A DNA stretch of 64,000 bases from Heloderma charlesbogerti (taxonomy: Eukaryota > Chordata > Lepidosauria > Squamata > Helodermatidae): contig JANEZZ010001556.1 in assembly GCA_026122225.1 (NCBI GenBank), positions 62,001 through 126,000 on the forward strand. The letters run 5' to 3'. The first letter of the stretch is position 1, and each line of letters starts with the position of its first letter. Both the position numbers and the translations under genes were made by a program. The notes below the pieces were generated by a model. The model was not told the DNA's origin. It saw nothing but the letters and a program-made list of their open reading frames with translations, and ran no database searches. Positions 1 through 9,704 of the stretch are shown piece after piece.

Positions 1-410
1 CAGTATGGATCCCTGTATGGATCAAAGCACAGCAAAGCTGATGCCTTTTAAACAATCTGGTACTGCTCCTTTCACTTCTCCTTCTGTTGTCGTGGAGACA
101 CCCCTACAGGACATCTGATGGGGAGCAGGAATCTGTTGGATTCCCTTAAAACAGGGGTGCACAAGACAGTCGGCCTACATTCAATGTCAGCTGGGAGGCA
201 GGGAGCTGCTTACACTTCACACACTTCCTTGCCCCCCACACAAACATTTCTGGGGCTGCACAAGGAGCGGCAGAGGGCCACATGAAGCTCCAGGACCAAA
301 GGTTCTGCACTCCTGCCCAAAAGGAATCTGTCCCGCTGTTAATGCTGCAGGCGCTCCCGTACTGCTGAACCTGTATATATGTGTAAATTAACTTCATACC
401 AGATTAATAT
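1..410. other. Unassigned 5' edge of window
   Basis: I recognise no gene, RNA or repeat family here. The short open frames have no familiar motif. The stretch lies upstream of the part of V2R copy A that aligns with copy B, so it is probably intergenic. Confidence 0.4.
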
Positions 411-795
411 GCACATGCACATACTTTTAGGAGTAACCACTCCAAGTTCTGTGACTGGTCATATTCACCCTAAAACAACTGCTTGACCCTAATTGCTTGA
501 CGCTCTTTTTCCCTCCTGGACCCTTCTTGGCCTATGGGGCTGCCTCGGTAAGTTCTTGCAACATGTTTTCCCCAGCCCTGTGCCTGGAGCCACAGAAGAG
601 AATCCATGAATTTGGAGAGGTGTGGCTTCTTCCCCTTTATAATTATCAAAATCATAGTGGTTATTTCTTCTTCTTGCCAATGCTTGGGGGATTCTTCCCC
701 CAAAGGCTGCATTTTAGACCAATAACATATACATCAGACCCAAGAGCAGCATGGAGAAATGTCTTCAAATAAGAATGAAAGGACTGGTGTACATA
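411..795 (+). other. Upstream flank of V2R copy A, paralogous to 8757-9165
   Basis: This stretch aligns by eye with about 8757-9165, which lies just upstream of exon 1 of the intact V2R gene. Shared blocks include the phrases around ATGTTTTC, AATTATCAAAATCATAG and GGATTCTTCCCCCAAAGGCTGCATTTT. It therefore marks the start of the older duplicated copy. The alignment stops at a TA where a Tc1 end begins. Confidence 0.65.
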
Positions 796-864
796 CAGTC
801 AGGGCCAGAAATATCGGAACAAGGATAACTGTTTTGGCAGTTGGCCTCTGTACACCACCACATG
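796..864. mobile_element. Tc1-type inverted-repeat fragment
   Basis: About 69 bp matches, with few differences, the terminal repeat of the Tc1 element at 55159-56795 (begins CAGTC.GGGCCAGAAATAT and runs to GTACACCACC). It is preceded by TA, the Tc1 target. No transposase follows, because a palindromic element starts immediately after. It is a truncated or solo end. Confidence 0.8.
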
Positions 865-1333
865 TATAACCTGCAGTTAGCCATGATGTAGCCTATCACG
901 GCAAAGAACAGGGACGCAAACGGCAGCCGCTACGCCATTTGCGTCCCTGCTCTTTTCGTGATAGGCTACATATATATTTACGTAGCCTATCACCGAAAAG
1001 AGTAGCGACGCGAATGGCAGCCACTACTCCATTTATTTCCCTGCTCTGTTCAGTGATAGGCTATGTAAATATTTACATAGCCTATCACCGAAAAGATCAG
1101 GGATGCAAATGGCGGCCGCTACGCCGGCTGCCATTTGCATCCGCAGTCCAGGGCAGCGGACTGTCGGCAGCAGCGGACAGACCCGGACCAGATGGCAGCA
1201 GGTAGGCTCCGTCCAGGGAGGATTTCGGGGGGTGGCAGAGGGGGTTAGTCCATTTCGCCATGGGCTCCAGGGGGCTGGAATCCAAAGAATCCGGCCTCAT
1301 TGGAGTCCGTGGCAGATTTCTTCACTATCCCTA
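865..1333. mobile_element. Palindromic hAT-like MITE, 5' end missing
   Basis: The right end reads ATCCCTA, as in the complete relatives at 5447-6417 and 14823-15469. The interior alternates two palindromes. One is built on TGATAGGCTACGTAA and its complement (about 889, 958-1014, 1054-1088). The other is built on AGGGACGCAAA..GCCATTTGCGTCCCT (about 912-953, 1100-1144). The expected TAGGGATG left end is absent and the Tc1 fragment abuts instead. It has no coding capacity. Confidence 0.65.
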
Positions 1334-3501
1334 TTTGAAATCTGAACATATAATGTGAAATACTAAAACCAGGTGAACCCAACAAGAGAAATGAAGTGGT
1401 GCTTTCAACACCAGCTCATTAGAACTATTCAGGGGTTCAGGGCAAACAAGTAATGTACATAATAATGTACACAAAACGCAGCTTTTTATGTGAACATGTA
1501 CACTATTATTAGTTGTCACAATGGGAGGGAATCCAACATCTCCCCTATGCTTTCTAGGCAAGTACAATCCCAGAAAAGCCTAGCTAAGAAGGATCATGCC
1601 AACTTGAATGGGAATACCTTCAATAAAGAACCACCAGTGGGAGCCGCTACCCCCAAACAGCCCTGACTACCCTGGAAAGACAGCCGTGCAGTTGTAGAAC
1701 TGCCCTCACAGGGCAGAGCTAACTTCGGGGCCTGTACGCTGCTCCCAAGAGTCATAGTGCGTAAAATCTGCTTAAAGCGAAGGCAGATTAGAATGCCTTG
1801 AAAAAGATACATGTCATTGCTAGCACCAAAATGATATGAGCAAGGATCTCTTGGGTTGCCATTCCACAGCTGGGGTGCCACCACTGAAAAGGCCTTGTCT
1901 CATGTAGCCACCTGGCCCACCTCAACTGGAAAAGGGCGCATTTGTGAAACTAATGGGCCTAGCAGTGACCTCTCTTGGAGAAGGGACCATCTTAAAGACT
2001 ATCCACAAATTTGCACATCTTCATGGCTGATGAAATTTGTCCTAGTTTGTGTCTCTGAAATAATGGATGAGCCATCTTCTTCCCCAAAAGACAGAAATGG
2101 ATGGACAAGGTAGCTTTTACCTTCTGGAATGGAAGTGGATCCCTCCTATCTTGCTGAATGAACATTTTCCAACAGGAACATAGTACCCACTTTAAAGGGG
2201 AATGTCTGTGCCTACACACCAGAAATATATAATAGGCTGAAGCAAACTGCCACAGGAGAGGTGGTTGTCCCTGCCTGGCCCCCTGCCACTTGCAATCCCT
2301 TAGCCTTCCCAGCTATGGGAATGTCCCCCTCACCTGCTTTTACTTGCACTCAGGAGACTCAGTCATACAAGCTTGCTCCACTGATGCCAGACATGATTAC
2401 AATGCCTATAACAAGTCAGGTTAAAAGATGGCAAATATACTGAACAGTCGTGCCCATGTATGCTACTGACTGGCAGTTCAGAGGCTGGGTGCTCCAATTC
2501 AGGTTTTAGAGCATGGAGGGCAATGAAGATGATCAAGGGAGTGGAAACAAAGCCCTATGAGGAGAGACTGAAAGAACTGGGCATGTTTAGCCTGGAGAAG
2601 AGAAGACTGAGGGGAGATAGGATAGTGCTCTTCAAGTACTTGAAAGGTTGCCACAGAGAGGAAGGCCAGGATCTCTTCTCGATCATCCCAGAGTGCAGGA
2701 CACAGAATAATGGGCTCAAGTGACAGGAAGCCGGATTCCAGCTGAACATCAAGAAAAACTTCCTGACTGTTAGAGCAATATGACAATGGAACCAATGACC
2801 TAGGGAGGTGGTGGGCTCTCCCACACTGGAGGCATTCAAGATGAGCCTGGACAGCCATCTGCCAGGGATGCTTTGACTTGGATTTCTGCATTGAGCAGGG
2901 GGTTGGACTAGATGTTCTCATAGGCCCCTTCCAACCCCACTATTCTATGATTCTAAGTTCACCCTATCTTTCCTTTAAACAGTTGCAAACAGCAGCAAAG
3001 CTATGACTCCCCCTGAAGCACTGCCCTGTCAGTTCCTGAACTTCGGATGAACATTCCTGTTGGTTTTGCATTCCCCCTCTCCAACATTGGAGTGCACGAC
3101 TTTACTGGTTTTGTTTAAGTGGCAAGCCACAATTAATCCAATAACAAACAAACAGAAGCTGTTATGTAGGGAACTGTTGTTCTGCATCTTGGTTAGATCT
3201 GTGCTAACACTGGTATCGTTCTGTGAGTAAAATCCAGAGACTTCGGGTGCTGCCAGACGGAAGGCAGCAATTCTGTCTTCATTTGCTTAACAAGTTCACC
3301 TTACAAAGAACAAAGGCCATTATGAGGGGATCTCCTCTTTTGCTTCTGGCATAGATCTGTGCTGACACTAGTATCTTTCTATGAGTAAAATCCAAATATG
3401 TATATTGCCTAGAAAGGCCTTAGTATTACAAAGGATGAAATTTTATTTGTTTGTTTGTTTGTTTCTTGGAAAATGACACTATGATGCGCATCTTGTTGCA
3501 G
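1334..3501 (+). other. Intron 1 remnant of V2R copy A, paralogous to 11238-13605
   Basis: From ATCTGAACATATAAT onward this stretch follows intron 1 of the intact V2R gene. It includes shared old repeats (about 1594-2250 versus 11505-12100) and the blocks leading into exon 2. A CR1 tail fragment at 2510-2956 is inserted here but not at the same place in the other copy. No coding sequence is visible. Confidence 0.65.
2510..2956 (+). mobile_element. CR1 LINE 3' fragment
   Basis: The 3' part of CR1 ORF2 (peptide [20 protein letters not shown]) and its 3' UTR are present, ending in TTCTATGATTCTA, the usual CR1 tail. It is 5'-truncated and non-functional. The position has no matching insertion in copy B, so it postdates the duplication. 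Confidence 0.9.
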
Positions 3502-3796
3502 GACAGGAGTTCAAAAAGCATACTGGAACCTCCTGTCCTTCCTGATAGCCATTCAGGAAATCAATCAGAATCCCAGGCTGCTCCCCAACATCACCGTGGG
3601 TTACAGCATCAGTGAGAACTATTTCAGTGCAAGAATGACGTACGATGCCATGGTGGATCTGCTGTTTCCTGGGCAGGCAAATATTCCAAACTACAACTGT
3701 GGACGATGGAACAAGATGCTAATTTTTATTGAAGGGGCTGACTCAGATGCCTCCATTCACATTTCAGTTGTGTTGGGCATCTACAAAATCCCCCAG
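3502..3796 (+). pseudogene. V2R copy A exon 2
   Basis: The exon lies between a TTGTTGCAG acceptor and a CAG|GTAGGA donor. It is 295 bp, the same length as exon 2 of the intact copy. It is open in the receptor frame and encodes part of the extracellular Venus-flytrap domain, including LLPNITVGYSISENYF and VVLGIYKIPQ. The exon itself is undamaged. It is called pseudogenic because exon 1 and exons 3-5 are missing and the terminal exon is broken. Confidence 0.85.
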
Positions 3797-4511
3797 GTAG
3801 GAATGCATAAACACTTGTCTGCTGAGAAAATGCCACAGGTCATACGGAGAAGGAAGGTCTTCCATTCCAGCAGTAGTCACCCAGCCCTTTAGTCCAGTGG
3901 CTACAAGATATGTGTGGAGAACTCATGGGATCCCCCAGAGAAGGGTTTTTTGTACTGTGGGAATAAGTGTTCCACGAGGGAGTCATCAGAGAGCTCCATG
4001 GAAAACAGTAGTATTGGTTTCTTTTTGGAAAGGAAGGATCTTTTTGGAAGGGAGAGAGAATCTTGCAAGCTACAATAGCAAATCCATGAGTTTTATCGCT
4101 CTGATCCTCCTAGTAGCCTATGATGGGAAATGGCGGGGCGGGGGGTTCAAATTCCACTCTAGGGACATAGAAATGCAGCCTCCACATGGCCTTTTAGGGC
4201 AGTTATGGGTGGACTTCCGACATGTTGGATCTAGTGTACCTCATGTTTTTTACTTGAACTCCCTCCAGCAGGAGCAGGTCTTTCATAATGCTGATGGACC
4301 TTCATTGCCCAAGGCCTTGTCCCTTCCCCACTCACCCTCAGTGGATGGCCGCTTCAGCACCATCATGAGTGGTGCAGAAGTGGTGATCCAGGCTTTTGGG
4401 GGGAAGGGACAGGACTTCCCTTCCCCTCCCTCCCTCCCAACCCCACCGCACCTCACCAGATTGCTGCTTCAGCTCCCCACAATGCCAACAGACTCACCCT
4501 CCCACCCATGT

Positions 4512-4715
4512 TCCGCAGCAACTGGTGTACATAGGCTCACTGCCTCTGTTACTGGGGGTAGCATAGAGCCATCAGAACTAGGAGCCATTGGTAGTCTTCT
4601 CCTCCAGGAATTTATCTAATCCCCTTTGAAAGCCATCCAAATTGGTAGCCATCACTACATCTTGTGGCAAAGAACTCCATACTTTGACTATGCGCTGTGT
4701 GAAGAAGAGATGTAA
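4512..4715 (-). mobile_element. L2-like LINE 3' fragment
   Basis: Read on the minus strand this matches the C-terminal coding part of the LINE at 50998-51605 ([23 protein letters not shown]) and its short 3' UTR. It is truncated and decayed. Confidence 0.6.
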
Positions 4716-4848
4716 ATTTGTTTCAGCAGCCCAGTGCCATTCCCCTTCCCCCAACAGAACCAGCCATGGAGAGCGTCACCTAGAAATGCCCCCCCCCCGA
4801 CAGACAAAGCACCCATGGGAACAAGAGCATATGCATGGCATAAACCAG

Positions 4849-4975
4849 CCATCCCCAACACGGTGCCCTCCAGATGTTTTAGACTTCAAATCCCAGCAGC
4901 TCCAGCAGCATGTCCAATAGCCAGATGTGCTGGGAGTTGTAGTCCAAAACATCTGGAGGGCAGGCGTTTGGTGAT
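4849..4975. mobile_element. Palindromic MITE (CCAGATGTTTT family)
   Basis: The two arms are inverted copies: TGCCCTCCAGATGTTTTAGACT on one side, and AGTCCAAAACATCTGGAGGGCA on the other. The family recurs at 6712, 38001, 47509, 54368, 59567 and 61946 in this window. It is non-coding. Confidence 0.75.
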
Positions 4976-5438
4976 GACTTGTATAAACCATTTGCAAAAA
5001 ACAATTAAGGGTGCTTCCAGATGAGGCTTTTATGGTGCAATCACACTGCCTCAGTCATGGAACGTTATGAAGGAGGGGGGTCTCCAGACATTGTCTCCCA
5101 CTGGTAACATTCCTCTTCCCCCCTTCTTCCATGTTTTCACTGTACATAAAACATCTGTTAAGGAGGCAAAGATGGAAGAGAGATAGAGATATCTCTCTCA
5201 CCCCAAGAGAGATAGAGAAAATAGTCGCCCAGCCAAAGGAGGTCTCAGCATATAATCCACAGTAATTGGAGAGAGTCAGTTCCAAGCTGATCTAGAAATA
5301 AAGAAAAGCCACCAGCGAAATGAGTGTGAGGTGTCTTTTCCTTCTGCGATCCTGGCTTGGAAGATACAAGTTTTTCTGGTGACTTTCCAGTCATGTGATT
5401 GCTTCTTTGAGGCAGTAAGAAACCCACTTCCTTGCTTA

Positions 5439-5446
5439 CATCTCAG
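5439..5446. repeat. 8-bp target-site duplication, left copy
   Basis: CATCTCAG lies directly before the TAGGGATG terminus and is repeated exactly at 6418-6425, directly after the ACATCCCTA terminus. An 8-bp duplication is typical of hAT-superfamily insertion. Confidence 0.9.
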
Positions 5447-6417
5447 TAGGGATGTCAGAGAATTTCGCCACGAATCTCGGGGAGGCCGAATGCCAGCACA
5501 TTCGGCCCCCCGAAATCGGTGGCAGAACGGCCTGCCACCCTCCACCCCCCTCTGGGACGGGACTTACCTTGGGTGGATCTTCCTGGCAGCGGCGGCTCTG
5601 GTGGCGGTGCGGCGGCGGTGTGGCAGCAGCAGCTGCGGCGGCCGGTCTTCTGACCGGCTGCCACCGCCGCCATTTCCAATTTAAAAAAAAACAAAACAAA
5701 AAAACGTGATAGGCTATGTAAAGATTTACATAGCCTATCATGGCTAGATTTTTAAAAAACACTGTGATAGGCTACGTAAATGTTTACGTAGCCTATCATG
5801 GCTGATTTAAAAGGAAAAAAAAATGTGCGTATGCAAATGGCGGCACCCATGGGCACCTCCATTTGCGTTCCTTATTTTGGCACGTCTTAGTCTACATCAA
5901 GATTTACGTAGACTAAGACGGCAAAAATAAGGGGAACACAAATAGTGTAGCGGACGCTACACTATTTGCTATTTGCGTTCCCCTTATTTTCGCCGTCTTA
6001 GTCTACGTAAATGTTTACATAGACTAAGACGTGCCAAAATAAGGAACGCAAATGGCGGCGCCCATGGGCGCCGCCATTTGCGTACATGCGTGTTTTTTTT
6101 CCCTTTTAAATCAGCCATGATAGGCTATGTAAACATTTACGTAGCCTATCATGGCTGACTGCAGGGACGCAAACGGCGGCGGCTACGGCTGCTGCCATTT
6201 GCATCCCTGCTAGCCAGCGGCAGGATGTCCGGCCGCTGGCGGAGCCAGCCGGCGGCTCCGCAGAATCCCTGCAGAGTGGAGCCAGCCGGCCAGAATTTCG
6301 GGGGGTAGGGACAGAGTGCCTCCCCCCCGGCCAGAATTTCAGGGGGAGGGACGGAGCTCCTCCCCCCCCACCTCGAATCAATTTTGCTAAAAGGGAAATG
6401 ACTTTCGTACATCCCTA
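5447..6417. mobile_element. Palindromic hAT-like MITE, complete
   Basis: The termini are TAGGGATGT and ACATCCCTA, flanked by a perfect 8-bp duplication CATCTCAG. The 971-bp body has no transposase. Its middle (about 5764-6155) is one near-perfect inverted repeat centred near 5953. Each arm holds shorter perfect-looking palindromes: TAGGCTACGTAAATG.TTTACGTAGCCTA, CGTCTTAGTCTACGTAAAT with its complement, and CAAATGGCGGCGCCCATGGGCG with its complement. hAT membership is inferred from ends and duplication length only. The internal architecture is not one I recognise. Confidence 0.85.
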
Positions 6418-6425
6418 CATCTCAG
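6418..6425. repeat. 8-bp target-site duplication, right copy
   Basis: CATCTCAG is identical to 5439-5446 and directly follows the right terminus of the MITE. Confidence 0.9.
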
Positions 6426-7116
6426 GGTCTCTAGTGAAGGGAAGGTGCTGTATTGGCTCATTGGGGAAGGAATGCAGGCACACTTTGCTCTTCTCGATGG
6501 AAAGTGAAAGAATCCCCACCTTTTCCTCTTAGACTGTGAGTGGTGCATGCGTGTAAGTAAAACACCCCACATCTGTCTGTCTGTGATACAGGCAAGTGGA
6601 GGTAGTTTGTGTATAGAACAACAAGAGAAGCCATTTCGGAATCCATGCTCCGCACCAGGGTTCCTGTGGAGCAGAATAGATTCATCCTGCTCATAACCAA
6701 TATTCATAAATCAGGGATGGGCAACTTGAGGCTCTCCAGATGTTGTTCAACTGCAAGTTCCATCATCCCTAGCCAGCATAGCCAATAGTGAGGCATGATG
6801 GGAGTTACTTCCAACAACATCTGGAGAATCAAAAGTTGCCCACTTCTGCTATAAATCATGTTTCAACCCATAATTCTGCTAGCCCAGTACACTGTCTCTT
6901 CGATGGACTGTGTCTCTCCCACAGCTCAGGATGAAGTCCACCCCAGCCCTACTTGTTTCTATGTATGTCTGCCCCTCCCCATCCCTACCACAATTCTATA
7001 GTTCTTGGTCCCATCTCCATCTTGTTTTGTGTACCTGCCATGGCATCTACACTCTCGCGGCAAACTATATCAATGGAAGATTTTATTGATGGTGAAGTCA
7101 CTCTTCTTCTTTTCAG
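6426..7116 (+). other. Intron 5 remnant of V2R copy A
   Basis: This aligns with about 30930-32065 of the intact copy (for example CCCCACTTTCCCTCTCAG-like blocks and the CTTTTCAG acceptor). It contains the shared CCAGATGTTGTT-type MITE at 6712-6848. No exon 5 is found upstream of it. Confidence 0.6.
6712..6848. mobile_element. Palindromic MITE with degenerate 8-bp duplication
   Basis: It starts CAGGGATGGGCAACTTG and ends CAAAAGTTGCCCACTTCTG, with CCAGATGTTGTT and its complement inside. Flanks TCATAAAT (6704-6711) and CTATAAAT (6849-6856) match at 6 of 8 bases, consistent with an old hAT-type duplication. The same insertion, split by a CR1, lies at about 31240-31800 in copy B, so it predates the duplication. 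Confidence 0.75.
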
Positions 7117-7958
7117 ATGCTGACCATTGCAACATGTGTCCAGAAGATCAGATTCCAAATGTGTATCAAGATCAATGCGTCCCCAAGGTCATAACCTACC
7201 TATCTTATGAAGAACCTTTGGGGATCATCCTGGTTTCCTTAGCCCTATTCTTGTCCTTGTCCACAGCCTTCATATCTTCATTAAATTTCTAGAAACACCA
7301 ATAGTCAAAGCCAACAACCAGGACTTCTCACACATTCTCTTTATTTCCCTCCTGCTTTCCTTCTTGTCCTCCTTCCTTTTCATGGGCTGGCCAAGGAAAG
7401 TGACCTGCCTCCTCCGACAAATGGCCTTCAGCATCATCGTTTCAGTTGCTGTCTCTTCACTTTTGGCCAAAACTATCACTGGGGTGCTGGCCTTCCTGGC
7501 CTCAAAGCCAGGGAACAGGGTGAGAAGATGCCTGTGGAAGAGTTTGGCTAACTCCATTGTATTTTCCAGTTCTGGTATCCAAGTTATCATCTCTACCATT
7601 TGGCTGGGAATCTCTCCCCACTTCCCTGCTTCTGACATGCACTCCCAACCTGGAGAGATCATCCTGCAATGCAATGAAGGGTCTGTCACCATGTTTTATA
7701 CCGCTTTTGGCTACATGGTTATGAAGCCAAACTGATCACCTTCAGCATGCTGGTCTTCTGCAGCATCTGAGTGCCCTTTGTGCCCACCTACCTGAGCACC
7801 AAGGGGAAATACATGGTGGCCATGAAGGTCTTCTCCATCTTGGCCTCCAGTGCTGGGCTACTGGGCTGCCTCTTTCTTCCCAAGTGCTACATTATTGCTA
7901 AAGGCCTGATCTAAATACAAAGGAGCATCTAATGATAAACACAAAAGGTGGCATCTGA
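7117..7958 (+). pseudogene. V2R copy A terminal (seven-helix) exon, broken
   Basis: Strong similarity to the intact terminal exon at 32066-32976, from [12 protein letters not shown] to the C-terminus. Visible damage: a net 5-bp deletion near 7270-7290 that shifts frame in the first helix region; a deletion of about 61 bp at about 7715 that removes the fifth helix; and TGG to TGA at 7768-7770. A receptor cannot be made. Confidence 0.9.
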
Positions 7959-8756
7959 TTATCTCTACATTCTTTTTTGTTTAAGAATCTGTATCCAGCA
8001 TGGCAGTCACAAATGCCAGCTACTAGCCCCAAGATGAAACTTGTCTATTATAAATTATCTCTCTTCCCTTCACAGATGTCACAGAAGTAATTGGTCACAG
8101 CCAATAGAGATGAACGGTGGTGACACTAAAAAGGCCTCAGACACATTTGATTCAATGCTGTAATAATTTACCTCCAGAATCAGAGGCAGCGTGCCTCTGT
8201 ATTCCAGTTGACCCAGAGTCACTCTGCTCATTCTTGGATCCTGAATTGTGTGAAGGGCTCCCTCTTTCATCTCACAGCACCAGCAGGTCTTTCTTGGTCC
8301 CGTTACAAGCAGTGGCCAGCATCCTATTGGAAATGTTTTTGCTCTGCTATGTTTGGACACTTTGTGTGACCTCTGTGTGGTTATAGCGTATCTGCGTAGT
8401 CCTGAGGCCTAGCTTTATTACTGTGTATGGAGCCTTAAACACGATTGCCTTGGTTATGGTGACTTATGAAGGGAGGCCTTAGGCTGTGTAAAACATTTAG
8501 GGGGAGTCTTTACTGTAAGAAGTTTAAAATGAAATGTGAAAAAGCTTATTTAAGGCAACAGTCATATTAAACACATTAATGAGGTCTAGCGAAAAAGGCT
8601 GCTTTCTGAACCAAAAATAGGTTCTTGGCCTATTACTGGCAGGCAGCTTATTAGTTCAGCTTGCCCTGGGGGGAAAAAGAACATGATGACAATAAGTCTT
8701 GGTCAATAAAGTCCATGTGTGTGTGAATAAACCTCATATCATAGCAATGCTAGAGG
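7959..8756 (+). other. 3' flank of V2R copy A
   Basis: About 7959-8300 aligns with the 3' flank of copy B (32977-33310), including the TACCTCCA..AATCAGAGGCAGC block. The rest has no recognised feature. Confidence 0.5.
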
Positions 8757-9348
8757 TGCATATGCATATCTATATGTTCATAACATTTAGGAGTAATTAA
8801 TCCAAGGTCTGCAATTGGCCATAAAACAATTGCTTGATCATGGCTTCTAAGATAGAGATTCTCTCACAAAGTTCAGGCCAAGCTCAACTCCTGCCCCTCC
8901 TTTGCCTATGGGGTTGCATCAGGGAGTGCGTGCAAACATGTTTTCTCCAGCCTTGAACCTGGAGCCGCACAAGAGAGTCCGTGAACCTGGAGAGGTCATG
9001 CTGCTTCCCCTTAGAATTATCAAAATCATAGTAATTATTTCATCTTCTTGCCAAAGCTCAAGGGATTCTTCCCCCAAAGGCTGCATTTTTGATGCATGAC
9101 ATCGACATCAGAATCAAGAGGAGCGTGGAGTAACTTCTTCTAACAAGATGGAAAGGGCTGGTGTGCATAAATACCTTGTGTGCCATTGGGAGTTTCTCTT
9201 GAGATTTACGGAAGGCACGGACTGTGCAACTGCACCGTTCAGTATCATGCTTTGGTTTGCAAAGTGACTGGAGCCTTGGTCTTTCAAGAGACTCGGGGCT
9301 TCTTCTGATGAGCTGCTTGTCAGGCTGAGAGCAGTAGTCACAAGTGCC
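8757..9348 (+). promoter_or_regulatory. Upstream region of V2R copy B with a TATA-like site
   Basis: This stretch is conserved with 411-795 in copy A up to about 9165. A TATA-like CATAAATA occurs near 9167, about 180 bp before the exon 1 coding region. There is no CpG island, as usual for chemoreceptor genes. Promoter function is inferred from position alone. Confidence 0.3.
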
Positions 9349-9386
9349 TTGACTAGAGCAAGGGGATCCAGAATTACGCTGTTGCC

Positions 9387-9419
<33 letters not shown>

Positions 9420-9599
9420 ACCCTGTGCAGCCTCTGGGATGCTGACGTCAAAATGCCCTCTGAACTTAATACAGGATGATCCAAATGCATGTAATTATTA
9501 CAAGCCAGGAGACCACCTCATCAGTGGTGTTATATCGACAACACATGCTGGATTTGAATGGCTCGATTTCCACAGCCCTCCCCGAATCACAGTTGATCT
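9349..9599 (+). CDS. V2R exon 1: signal peptide and N-terminus
   Basis: It encodes a hydrophobic leader with about a dozen leucines, many from a CTG repeat at 9391-9420, then [16 protein letters not shown] and ITVDL, as in V2R N-termini. The donor is CT|GTAAGC at 9600, leaving phase 2. The reading frame is open back to a TGA at 9265 but has no ATG before the mature region. Candidate starts are TTG 9349 and ACG 9376; the latter sits where an ATG would best precede the leader. The upstream boundary is therefore uncertain. Confidence 0.75.
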
Positions 9600-9667
9600 G
9601 TAAGCAATTATGCATCTCTGGATTTAATGCTATGATACCTCATTTTGATTTTGTACACTCTGCTAAT

Positions 9668-9704
<37 letters not shown>

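Larger units (their letters stand above)
3797..5446 (+). other. Intronic remnant of V2R copy A with repeats
   Basis: About 4080-4330 aligns with intron 2 of copy B on either side of the MITE there, and so preserves that MITE's empty site. Also present are an antisense L2-like LINE piece (4512-4715) and a CCAGATGTTTT-type MITE (about 4849-4975). Exon 3, expected after this intron, is absent. The long open frame at 3897-4619 matches nothing I recognise. Confidence 0.5.

Noticed and set aside
3897..4619. 240-codon frame on the plus strand
   Set aside because: It starts at a non-ATG codon, spans V2R intron remnants and an antisense LINE, and has no recognisable motif.
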